NCBI RefSeq assembly: GCF_900589395.1
Contig: NZ_UUIS01000058.1
Coordinates: forward strand, 1 to 64,000
Length of the DNA: 64,000 nucleotides
Direction of reading: 5' to 3'
Origin: Pseudomonas viridiflava
GTDB taxonomy: Bacteria; Pseudomonadota; Gammaproteobacteria; Pseudomonadales; Pseudomonadaceae
The notes below the pieces were generated by a model. It saw only the letters and a list, made by a program, of their open reading frames with translations. It was not told where the DNA came from and made no database searches. The translations under genes and the position numbers were made by a program. Shown here piece by piece: positions 42,989 through 51,002 of this stretch. The stretch's first letter is position 1. Every line of letters starts with the position of its first letter.

Positions 42989-43735
42989 TCAGCCTAGCTG
43001 TTCCATGATCTCATCGGGGATTTCAGCGTTCGAATAGACGTTCTGCACATCGTCGAGATCCTCGAGCATGTCGATCAGCTTGAGGACCTTCTCGGCATGC
43101 TCCAGGTCCAGCACGGCGCTGGTGGTGGGCAGCAGGACGATCTCGGCATCAGTGCCCTTGAAACCCGCGGCCTCCAGCGCATTGCGTACCGCGTAAAACC
43201 CGGCGAAAGAGGTGAACACGTCGATGGAGCCATCTTCGTTGGTCACCACATCGTCGGCGTCGGCCTCCATGGCCGCCTCGATCAAGGCGTCTTCATCAAT
43301 GCCCGGCGCAAAGGAAATCTGGCCCTTGCGATCAAACAGATAGGCCACCGAACCATCGGTGCCCAGATTGCCGCCACATTTGCTGAAGGCATGACGCACG
43401 GCTGCAGCCGTACGGTTGCGGTTATCGGTCATGGTTTCGACCATCACCGCCACGCCGCCCGGGCCATAGCCCTCATAGCCGAGCTCGACCATATCATCCG
43501 CATCGGTGGCGCCGGCGCCACGGGCCACCGCACGATCGATGGTGTCACGGGTCATGTTGGCGCTGAGCGCCTTGTCCAGCGCCAGGCGCAAACGCGGGTT
43601 GGAGCCTGGATCGCCGCCGCCCTGACGGGCTGCCACGGTCAGTTCACGAATCCACTTGGTGAAAACCTTGCCTTTTTTGGCATCCTGACGCTCTTTGCGG
43701 TGCTTGATGTTCGCCCACTTAGAATGACCTGCCAT
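42989..43735 (-). CDS. yebC: YebC/PmpR family regulatory protein
   Basis: The 248-residue protein has the family N-terminus MAGHSKWANIKHRKERQDAKKGKVFTK and the GYGPGGVAVMVE segment near 95. YebC proteins act as transcriptional regulators (PmpR of P. aeruginosa), and some relatives help ribosomes at proline stretches. It lies between aspS and ruvC, the usual order. Confidence 0.95.
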   Translation of the reverse strand: MAGHSKWANIKHRKERQDAKKGKVFTKWIRELTVAARQGGGDPGSNPRLRLALDKALSANMTRDTIDRAVARGAGATDADDMVELGYEGYGPGGVAVMVETMTDNRNRTAAAVRHAFSKCGGNLGTDGSVAYLFDRKGQISFAPGIDEDALIEAAMEADADDVVTNEDGSIDVFTSFAGFYAVRNALEAAGFKGTDAEIVLLPTTSAVLDLEHAEKVLKLIDMLEDLDDVQNVYSNAEIPDEIMEQLG

Positions 43736-43863
43736 TTCTCGCTCCAGATTCTTTCAGAAACACGCTCGCCTCTCGCTTGTCTGCACAAGCGAAAGGCTCG
43801 AACACCTGATCCAAGGCGTATGCCACAGGGCGCACATACGCTGCGCCCTGCCCTACCGCTGCC

Positions 43864-45639
43864 TTACTCGGCCTTTTGCTGCTCGCGCAGGCGGATGTGC
43901 AGTTCGCGCAGCGCCTTGGCATCGACGACACCCGGCGCCTGGGTCATGACATCGGCAGCGCTCTGGGTTTTCGGGAAGGCAATGACTTCGCGAATCGACT
44001 GGGCGCCGGTCATCAGCATCACCAGACGATCCAGGCCGAAAGCCAGGCCGCCATGCGGCGGTGCGCCGAACTTCAGTGCGTCGAGCAGGAAGCCGAACTT
44101 CTCCTGCTGCTCGTCTTCGTTGATCCCAAGGAGACGGAAGACCGCCTGCTGCATTTCCTTGCGGTGGATACGGATCGAACCACCACCGAGCTCGGTGCCG
44201 TTGAGCACCATGTCGTAGGCACGTGACAGCGCCTTGCCCGGGTTGGCTTCCAGCTCTTCGGGGCTGCATTTTGGCGCCGTGAAGGGGTGGTGCAACGCCG
44301 AGAACGAACCGTCGTCGTTTTCTTCGAACATCGGGAAGTCGACGACCCACATTGGCGCCCACTCACAAGTGTGCAGCTTGAGGTCATTGCCCAGCTTGAT
44401 CCGCAGCGCGCCCAAGGCTTCGCTGACGACCTTGAACTTGTCGGCACCGAAGAACACGATGTCACCGTCGACTGCGCCAACGCGATCCAGGATGACCTTG
44501 AGGTTTTCTTCAGGGATGAACTTGACGATTGGCGACTGCAGGCCCTCGACACCCTTGGCACGCTCGTTGACCTTGATGTAGGCCAGCCCCCGTGCGCCGT
44601 AGATGCTGACGAACTTGGTGTAGTCGTCGATCTGGCTACGCGGCATGTTGGCAGCGCCCGGAACGCGCAGGGCGGCAACGCGACCTTTCGGGTCGTTGGC
44701 CGGACCGCTGAACACCTTGAATTCCACGCCGGTCAACTGGTCGGCGACGTCGACCAGTTCCAGCGGGTTGCGCAGGTCGGGCTTGTCCGAACCATAACGA
44801 CGCATGGCCTCTTCGAACGGCATGTGCGGGAACTCGCCAAACTCCACGTCCAGCACTTCCTTGAACAGCTGGCGCACCATTTTCTCGGTCAGGCCGATGA
44901 TGTCGTCTTCGTCCAGGAAGCTGGTCTCGATGTCGATCTGGGTGAATTCCGGCTGGCGGTCGGCACGCAGGTCTTCGTCGCGGAAGCACTTGGCAATCTG
45001 GTAGTAACGGTCGAAGCCGGCCACCATGAGCAACTGCTTGAACAGCTGCGGCGATTGCGGCAGGGCGAAGAAGCTGCCGGGGTGGGTACGGCTTGGCACC
45101 AGGTAGTCGCGGGCACCCTCGGGCGTGGCACGGGTCAGGATCGGCGTCTCGACGTCCAGGAAGCCGTTGTCATCCAGGTAGCGGCGGATGCTGGTGGTAA
45201 TGCGCGAACGCAGGCGCAGCTTTTCAGCCATTTCCGGACGGCGCAGGTCAATGAAGCGATAGCGCAGGCGGGTCTCCTCGCCGACGTCGGAATATTCATT
45301 GAGCGGGAACGGCGGGGTTTCCGACTCGTTCAGCACTTCAAGCTCGTAGCCAAGGACCTCGATGCCACCGGAGGCCATGTTAGGGTTGACGGCACCGGCC
45401 GGACGGGCGCGTACCTTGCCGACGATCTTGACGACGTATTCGCTGCGCACACGGTCGGCGGCGGCGAAGGAGTCGGCGCGATCCGGATCGAAGACCACTT
45501 GAGCCATACCTTCACGGTCACGGATATCGAGGAAAATCACACCACCGTGGTCACGGCGACGATGGACCCATCCGCAAAGGGTAACTTCCTGACCTTCCAG
45601 ACTCTCGTTCAGTTGGCCGCAATAGTGGCTGCGCATCAT
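43864..45639 (-). CDS. aspS: Aspartyl-tRNA synthetase (probably non-discriminating)
   Basis: The 591-residue class II synthetase has an N-terminal OB-fold anticodon domain and the large GAD insertion (about 290-420) of bacterial AspRS. Motif 2 (FRDEDLRADRQPEFTQID) and motif 3 (GLAFGLDRLVMLM) are present. Residues His31 and Gly82 match those I recall as allowing the P. aeruginosa enzyme to charge tRNA-Asn as well. No asnS is seen in the window. Two adjacent ATGs can serve as start. Confidence 0.96.
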   Translation of the reverse strand: MMRSHYCGQLNESLEGQEVTLCGWVHRRRDHGGVIFLDIRDREGMAQVVFDPDRADSFAAADRVRSEYVVKIVGKVRARPAGAVNPNMASGGIEVLGYELEVLNESETPPFPLNEYSDVGEETRLRYRFIDLRRPEMAEKLRLRSRITTSIRRYLDDNGFLDVETPILTRATPEGARDYLVPSRTHPGSFFALPQSPQLFKQLLMVAGFDRYYQIAKCFRDEDLRADRQPEFTQIDIETSFLDEDDIIGLTEKMVRQLFKEVLDVEFGEFPHMPFEEAMRRYGSDKPDLRNPLELVDVADQLTGVEFKVFSGPANDPKGRVAALRVPGAANMPRSQIDDYTKFVSIYGARGLAYIKVNERAKGVEGLQSPIVKFIPEENLKVILDRVGAVDGDIVFFGADKFKVVSEALGALRIKLGNDLKLHTCEWAPMWVVDFPMFEENDDGSFSALHHPFTAPKCSPEELEANPGKALSRAYDMVLNGTELGGGSIRIHRKEMQQAVFRLLGINEDEQQEKFGFLLDALKFGAPPHGGLAFGLDRLVMLMTGAQSIREVIAFPKTQSAADVMTQAPGVVDAKALRELHIRLREQQKAE

Positions 45640-45930
45640 GATGTTGTATTCACTTCCGTAATTCGAGATTCAGTGGCGGCTTTGGCCCCTGGCGAGCGCC
45701 CGATAATGCAAGAGCACGAGGTGCCGTTCAAGCAGCGGTGTCCACGCAGGGCCATGCCATTGGCAAGACGGAGGATTATATAGAGTTAATCGATATGTTG
45801 CAGCCGCACGAACCCATCCGAGGGGAGACAGGTTCGTACCGACCGGGATAGCCCTTGCAATGCAGCACGCACCAGGGCCCGGACGCGATCACCCGACGGC
45901 AATCGCGCAGGAAAAGATGTGAGACCGCCT
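45640..45930. other. Intergenic region upstream of aspS
   Basis: About 290 bases without a supported gene. It should contain the aspS promoter. The FmdB-type zinc ribbon gene that often precedes aspS in Pseudomonas is not visible here. Confidence 0.4.
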
Positions 45931-46260
45931 TCAGGCCTGATGCTGGGCCTTGAGCAGGTGCGCCACGCAAACGACCCGGATCAGGCCGCTGAAATTCTTG
46001 ACGCCGCCGTAACGCAGATGAACCTCCCTGTCGACATAGGACAGGACGGCATTGACCGAGCAGTTATTGGAGCGGGCAATGGCCGTAAGAATATTCCAGT
46101 AGACGTTTTCCAACCGCAGGCAGGTCGCCAGGCCATTGAGCCTGACGGACTTGGAATGGGGCTGGGCCAGCGTCATGTTGAAGTCCTCGACGAAGGGATC
46201 GTCGGGAATGATCACATGGCGAATTGAATCTTTTACCTCACGTTCAACACCTCGAATCAT
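45931..46260 (-). CDS. Ribbon-helix-helix domain protein (RHH_4-like)
   Basis: The 109-residue protein carries a region SKSVRLNGLATCLRLENVYWNILTAIARSNNCSVNAVLSYVDREV (about 36-80) resembling the RHH_4 ribbon-helix-helix family: a basic strand, then two helices, then FSGLIRVVCVAHLL. It may bind DNA as a dimer. GGAGG lies 11 bases before the ATG. No partner toxin is adjacent. The first ~28 residues are not part of the domain, and a start at Met29 is possible. Confidence 0.65.
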   Translation of the reverse strand: MIRGVEREVKDSIRHVIIPDDPFVEDFNMTLAQPHSKSVRLNGLATCLRLENVYWNILTAIARSNNCSVNAVLSYVDREVHLRYGGVKNFSGLIRVVCVAHLLKAQHQA

Positions 46261-46538
46261 GGCAATGATGACCTCCGAATAGTCAACTCAAGGGACCTGA
46301 AAAAGAAACATTTATAAATAAATAAATGCGTCCTTATAAAGCCCGAAACATGAGCACTTATCCAGCAGGGCCAACACTCAAATGCTGTAGGACATAACCA
46401 CAACAACATGAGGAATCGGGAATTCGAGAAACAAACTGTCAGAAAGGATCCGAACAGGCGTTAACTATGTATTTGTGCCTGACGGCAATACCTGGAAAAC
46501 GCCAACGGGCAGCGCAAGCGCGCCACCCGTCTACACAA

Positions 46539-47012
46539 TTACTGGCTTTCCAGCATGGAACGCAGCATCCATGCCGTCTTTTCATGCACTTGCATGCGCT
46601 GGGTCAGCAGGTCGGCTGTCGGCTCGTCACTGACCTTGTCCAGCAGCGGGAAGATGCTGCGGGCGGTACGCACCACCGCTTCCTGGCCTTGAACCAGGCT
46701 CTTGATCATGTCAGTGGCCGATGGCACACCTTCTTCTTCCTGGATGGAAGACAGACGGGCGTAGGTCGAATAAGTGCCGGGTGCGGGAAAGCCCAGTGCG
46801 CGAATTCGCTCGGCAATGGCATCGACCGCCAGGGCCAGTTCGTTGTACTGCTCCTCGAACATCAAGTGCAGCGTGCGGAACATCGGGCCGCTGACGTTCC
46901 AGTGAAAGTTATGCGTCTTCAGGTACAACACATAGGTGTCTGCCAGCAGATGGGAAAGCCCGTCGACGATCGACTTGCGATCTTCTTCACTGATGCCAAT
47001 ATCGATTGCCAT
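46539..47012 (-). CDS. dps: Dps family DNA-protecting ferritin
   Basis: The 157-residue ferritin-like protein has the inter-subunit ferroxidase motif KTHNFHWNVSGPMFRTLHLMFEEQYNELA (about 33-61), the hallmark of Dps. It stores iron and protects DNA in stationary phase and oxidative stress. The ATG at 47012 has AAGGAG seven bases upstream. A TTG two codons earlier is less likely. A CTAT-N7-ATAG site lies about 75 bases upstream. Confidence 0.94.
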   Translation of the reverse strand: MAIDIGISEEDRKSIVDGLSHLLADTYVLYLKTHNFHWNVSGPMFRTLHLMFEEQYNELALAVDAIAERIRALGFPAPGTYSTYARLSSIQEEEGVPSATDMIKSLVQGQEAVVRTARSIFPLLDKVSDEPTADLLTQRMQVHEKTAWMLRSMLESQ

Positions 47013-47410
47013 GTTCAAGCTCCTTGAATGACGATTTGAAAATCACGACAAGGGCACTCTATCAAGACGCGTCCGGTCGTGCAGTACTATCGGGGCGATA
47101 GAGGCCTTGCATGCATGCCCCCAACGCCCTGCCGAAGGCTATGACGCCCAGCAAGCCACCGGAGTTCCGACACCGACCACGCCGTCCCCACCCGCCTGCG
47201 GCACCTGCTGACAGCTGATTTGAGTAGCACATGGCTTTGCTGTTAAATACACCGCGTGTCGCTGCGAGCCGGCTATCGAATCTCCCGCACCCGGCTTTTG
47301 GCGCATAGGCAGGACCAACACCCGTGCATCACGCCTCCCTCATCTTTTAGAAGCGTACCGGGCGTTACCCGCTATTTCCTTGCGACCCATCTTAATGTGA
47401 GCTTTTTACC
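47013..47410. other. Divergent intergenic region between dps and the cold-shock-domain gene
   Basis: These 398 bases hold no credible gene. The part nearest dps contains the CTAT-N7-ATAG palindrome listed separately. The rest shows no structure I can support. Confidence 0.4.
47087..47101. promoter_or_regulatory. OxyR-like half-site upstream of dps
   Basis: CTATCG-GGG-CGATAG is a perfect 6-bp inverted repeat and equals CTAT-N7-ATAG, the central element of the OxyR consensus. The outer half-sites are poorly conserved. Its place about 75 bases before dps suits peroxide control, but the match is partial. Confidence 0.35.
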
Positions 47411-48016
47411 ATGTTGAAAATCGTCCACCTGGTAACGGGAGCGGCAGCCTTGCTGCTTTCGTTCATCCCCAGCCTACGCAGCGAAGCGCTCATGCCTCAC
47501 CTGTTTGCACCTGACGCGTTGTACCTGGTCTTTTTCGGCCTGCTCAACCTGCTGCTGGCGCCTGTCGTCCCGCACTGGAAAAGAGGCCCGCGCCGCACCT
47601 TGCAGAATCTGGCCAGCGCCCTGCTGGTCGTCGCAGTCATTGTCCAGACCCTGGCCTTGCTGGTGCCCTTGCAAAGCATTGCCGACCAACCGGCCATCGC
47701 CGTCGCCCTGACCGTTGCCCTGGTTGCGGTCGCCCTGCACTTGAGCACGACCCTGTACAAACGCTCGCCCAGCCCCATTGTCCAGAGCCATGACCTGGGC
47801 AACCGGGATACCGGCACGGTGAAATGGTTTAACGCCTCCAAGGGCTTCGGTTTCATCTCCCGGGATTCGGGCGACGACATCTTCGTGCACTTTCGCGCCA
47901 TTCGCGGCGAAGGCCATCGCGTCCTGGTAGAAGGCCAGCGCGTAGAGTTTTCCGTGATGAACCGCGACAAGGGCCTGCAAGCCGAGGACGTCATCGCAGC
48001 ACTGCCGCGCCGCTGA
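47411..48016 (+). CDS. Four-helix membrane protein with C-terminal cold-shock domain
   Basis: The 201-residue protein has four hydrophobic segments (about 5-23, 35-52, 64-85 and 93-110). A cytosolic cold-shock domain follows (about 134-198) with GTVKWFNASKGFGFISRD and DIFVHFRAI, the RNP1 and RNP2 motifs for nucleic acid binding. This places a single-stranded nucleic acid binding domain at the inner membrane. The order (membrane first, cold-shock domain last) is opposite to the common CspA-DUF1294 fusions. The ribosome binding site is weak; a strong terminator follows. Confidence 0.85.
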   Translation: MLKIVHLVTGAAALLLSFIPSLRSEALMPHLFAPDALYLVFFGLLNLLLAPVVPHWKRGPRRTLQNLASALLVVAVIVQTLALLVPLQSIADQPAIAVALTVALVAVALHLSTTLYKRSPSPIVQSHDLGNRDTGTVKWFNASKGFGFISRDSGDDIFVHFRAIRGEGHRVLVEGQRVEFSVMNRDKGLQAEDVIAALPRR

Positions 48017-48035
48017 CCTGCAGCACCCACGATAG

Positions 48036-48066
48036 AAAAAGCCGCGACTCGATCGCGGCTTTTTTT
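48036..48066. terminator. Bidirectional terminator between the cold-shock-domain gene and slyX
   Basis: AAAAAGCCGCGA (48036-48047) pairs with TCGCGGCTTTTT over a five-base loop, with T-runs in both directions. It ends both convergent transcripts. Confidence 0.88.
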
Positions 48067-48085
48067 GTCTATTACTTTTTGTCTA

Positions 48086-48292
48086 TTAATAGTGTGGCGG
48101 CGGCGCCTCGTCATCAAAGCCGTCACCGCGATGACTCATTTCTTCCTGACGCTTGATGACCATCGCCAACTGCAACCGCAAGCGGTCCAGACTGCGCTGA
48201 TGAGCCACCAGCGCATCATTGAGCGACTGAATGGTGTCATCCTGAAAGGCCAGGCGGGTTTCCAGCTCCACAACCCGCGACTCAAGGCTCAT
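48086..48292 (-). CDS. slyX: SlyX family protein
   Basis: The 68-residue protein is a coiled coil (LESRVVELETRLAFQDDTIQSLNDAL) ending in the family's proline/aspartate-rich EAPPPHY tail. Its function is not established. The ATG overlaps the stop of the HIT-family gene (ATGA), so the two are coupled. Confidence 0.92.
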   Translation of the reverse strand: MSLESRVVELETRLAFQDDTIQSLNDALVAHQRSLDRLRLQLAMVIKRQEEMSHRGDGFDDEAPPPHY

Positions 48293-48717
48293 AACGACGC
48301 CTCGAACTCGAAATCACCGGTCAGCAGCGGCTTGAGACGCTCGACGATGGCGGCGTACTGCTCGGCGGTGTAAGGCACGGCAGGTTGCCTGCCCCATACC
48401 GGAGCAGGCCAGGCGTTGTCACCGCGCATGCGCACGATGACATGCATATGCAACTGACTGACCACGTTCCCCAAGGCTGCGATGTTCAGCTTGTCGGCCG
48501 CAAACACAGCCTTTAGCAGGCTCGCCAGGGCCGTGGTTTCCTGCCACAACAATGCCTGCTCACGGCCATCCAGCTCAAAGAGCTCGGTAATGTCCGCGCG
48601 ACGCGGCACCAGGATGAACCAGGGGTATTGCGCATCGTTGGAAAGTAACAGGCGGCACAACGGGAAGTTGCCGATAGGCAAGGTGTCTTGTTGCAGGCGC
48701 GAATCGAGAACGAACAC
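48289..48717 (-). CDS. HIT domain protein
   Basis: The 142-residue histidine-triad protein has the motif NVVSQLHMHVIVR near 90, in which HxHxH reads H-M-H-V-I. The third His is replaced, so the active site departs from the classic HIT nucleotide hydrolase. The GTG at 48717 has AGGAG seven bases upstream and begins FVLDSRLQQDTLPIG. It is cotranscribed with slyX, a usual pair in Pseudomonas. Confidence 0.88.
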   Translation of the reverse strand: MFVLDSRLQQDTLPIGNFPLCRLLLSNDAQYPWFILVPRRADITELFELDGREQALLWQETTALASLLKAVFAADKLNIAALGNVVSQLHMHVIVRMRGDNAWPAPVWGRQPAVPYTAEQYAAIVERLKPLLTGDFEFEASL

Positions 48718-49517
48718 AACCGTACTCCTGATCGAAAGAGAAAAGACGTCGCCATGCAGTGACGCCATGCAGAGGCGCAAGAATATCAAAAACCCGATGC
48801 ACCGACCTGCACCCTTGCTGGCGCACGACGCACCGATTCGAGGCCACTGTCATCTGATGGCAGCAATAACAACGCACGCTGTACACCCACGCACAGAGAG
48901 GTCACATGACTGCCTGCCAGCGGACATCAGTGACGCGCTCGGATTCAGGCAACCTGGCACGAAAACGCACCAAAACGAAACACAAGTGGGTACCTGGTAT
49001 ACCAATATTGCGGAATTTACTCAGGTAGGCGCACGCAAGGTAACGTTTTGCGAAACACCCTCTGGCTCATATCCATCACCCGACAGACAAAATACCAAGC
49101 AGACAATTAAGATAATTTATGTTTTAAAACAGTAAGTTAACGACATAAATTAAAGTCAAACCTGCGATTTTCACAAAATTTTTTCATTTCGACGTGCTTT
49201 TAGCACGCTTGTTGCTTTACTACTGTCATGTCTCAAGCAGGGAACAGTCGTGGCAATCCTTTTCGACCAAACCTGGCAAGGCTTTTGCTGTACTCCCTGA
49301 GATCAACGTCGAAGCATCTTTTCCAACAGTGACATTTCGACGATTTAAAGGGCTTTTTCGGCGATTAACCCGGAAAAAAACCAAAAATAATGGGTTTGCG
49401 ACCCTCGCAACCCCGGCCGGCGTGATGTACATTGCGCCAGCATAAAAAGAAAGAGCCGCCCAGATAAAAATACAGGTGAGCGGCAAGAGTCTTCTAAAAA
49501 CCAAAGGAGCAATCACG
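48718..49517. other. Long AT-rich leader upstream of the OprD-family gene
   Basis: About 800 bases separate the divergent HIT and porin genes, far more than elsewhere in the window, and 49080-49240 is notably AT-rich. No open frame with a ribosome binding site convinces me. The palindrome at 48995-49004 is listed separately. A small RNA, a long 5' leader or a multi-regulator promoter are all possible. Confidence 0.5.
48995..49004. promoter_or_regulatory. GntR/FadR-type palindrome TGGTATACCA
   Basis: TGGTATACCA is a perfect 10-bp palindrome of the TGGT-N2-ACCA form bound by FadR-subfamily GntR regulators, with GGTACC just before it. It lies about 510 bases upstream of the porin start and 280 bases upstream of the HIT start. 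Confidence 0.35.
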
Positions 49518-50843
49518 ATGAGAGTGATGAAGTGGAGCGCAATCGCACTGGCCGTTGCAGCAGCAGCCAGCACCCAATTGGCCACGGCTGCGCCGTTCGT
49601 CAGCGACCAGGCTGAGGCCAAGGGTTTTGTCGAAGGCAGCTCGTTGAACCTCAAGGCCCGTAACTACTATTACAACCGCAACAAGAAAGACGGCGCGGTT
49701 GATGATAAAGACTGGACCCAGGGTTTCTCCGCCATGTACAGCTCTGGCTACACTCAGGGCACCGTGGGTGTCGGCGTGGACGCTTTCGGCTTCTTCGGCC
49801 TGAAACTGGACGGCCAGGACCAATATTCCGGTTCCGGCAACCTGGTAGTCGACAGCCGCGGCCGTAACGAAGACAGCTTCGGCAAAGCCGGTGGCGCCGT
49901 TAAGTTCCGCATTTCCAAGACCGAGCTGAAAATCGGCGACATGATGCCGACCAGCCCGGTATTCGCCGTCGGCGGCTCGCGCCTGATTTCCCAGACCGCC
50001 AGCGGTATCAGCCTGCAGAGCAGCGAGTTCGCAGGCCTGGACCTGGAAGCCGGTCACTTCTACTCCGGTACCAGCCAGGACGAAACCAATCGTAACGGCA
50101 ACATCTGGGCAAACTATGCCGGTGTGACCGCCAAGACCGCCGATTTCGCAGGCGGCAAATACTCGATCACCGACAGCCTGGGCGTAGCGTTCTACGCTGC
50201 CAATCTCGAGGACGTCTGGAACCAGTACTACGCCAACATCAACTACGCCCTGCCACTGAGCGGCGACCAGTCCCTGGCGTTCGACGCCAACCTGTACCGC
50301 ACCGTCGACGAAGGCAGCGCCAAGGCCGGCTCGATCAGCAACACCGCCTTCTCCGGCTCGGTTGCCTACTCGTTCCTGGCGGCACACACCGTCACCCTGG
50401 CCCTGCAGAAGATCAACGGTGACACGCCGTTCGACTACATCGGCATCGGCGACAACAACCGTGGTGGCGACTCGATCTTCCTGAATAACTCCATTCAGTA
50501 CTCCGACTTCAACGGTCCGAACGAGAAATCCGCCCAGGTGCGTTACGACCTGAACATGGCACCTTACGGCGTTCCCGGCCTCAGCTTCATGGCTCGCTAC
50601 GTCAAGGGCTGGGACATCGACGGCAGCAACACGCCTGTCAACAGCGCCTACGCTGGCCTCTACGGTTCAGACGGCGAACACCGCGAGACCAACGTCGAAG
50701 CCAAGTACGTGCTGCAATCGGGCCCGGCCAAGGATCTGTCCTTCCGTATCCGTCAAGCCTGGCACCGCGGCAACGCCGACCAGGCCGAAGGCAACATCGA
50801 CGAGTTCCGCCTGATCATCGACTACCCGATTTCGGTTCTGTAA
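49518..50843 (+). CDS. OprD-family outer membrane porin (OprE/OprQ-like)
   Basis: The 441-residue porin has a signal peptide (cleavage after ATA near residue 24) and the OprD-type N-terminus PFVSDQAEAKGFVEGSSLNLKARNYYYNR. An 18-strand barrel pattern ends in a hydrophobic IDYPISVL. OprD porins take up amino acids, peptides or organic acids by specific diffusion; the substrate is unknown here. The ATG at 49518 has AAGGAG eight bases upstream. The long leader suggests complex regulation. Confidence 0.92.
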   Translation: MRVMKWSAIALAVAAAASTQLATAAPFVSDQAEAKGFVEGSSLNLKARNYYYNRNKKDGAVDDKDWTQGFSAMYSSGYTQGTVGVGVDAFGFFGLKLDGQDQYSGSGNLVVDSRGRNEDSFGKAGGAVKFRISKTELKIGDMMPTSPVFAVGGSRLISQTASGISLQSSEFAGLDLEAGHFYSGTSQDETNRNGNIWANYAGVTAKTADFAGGKYSITDSLGVAFYAANLEDVWNQYYANINYALPLSGDQSLAFDANLYRTVDEGSAKAGSISNTAFSGSVAYSFLAAHTVTLALQKINGDTPFDYIGIGDNNRGGDSIFLNNSIQYSDFNGPNEKSAQVRYDLNMAPYGVPGLSFMARYVKGWDIDGSNTPVNSAYAGLYGSDGEHRETNVEAKYVLQSGPAKDLSFRIRQAWHRGNADQAEGNIDEFRLIIDYPISVL

Positions 50844-50870
50844 TCGCAATCAGGTTGTTCGCAACACCAC

Positions 50871-50897
50871 AAGCCCGGCTCATGCCGGGCTTGTTCA
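50871..50897 (+). terminator. Terminator after the porin gene
   Basis: AAGCCCGGC (50871-50879) and GCCGGGCTT (50884-50892) pair over a four-base loop followed by a short T-rich tail, 27 bases after the stop codon. Confidence 0.82.
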
Positions 50898-51002
50898 TTC
50901 ACGGCCCTGCTGCCGCGCAACCGCCCTGCCCTGTACTCGACAAGCCCGGCGCCGTACAATGCCTGGTCATTTTCAGTCTCAAGCAACCGACAACGGCCAA
51001 CC

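Noticed and set aside
45640..45930. FmdB-type zinc ribbon gene expected before aspS
   Set aside because: No frame in this region carries the CxxC pairs or the PIYEYxC start of that family.
47139..47321. A 60-codon minus-strand frame upstream of dps
   Set aside because: It lacks a ribosome binding site, lies in the promoter region, and has no sign of conservation.
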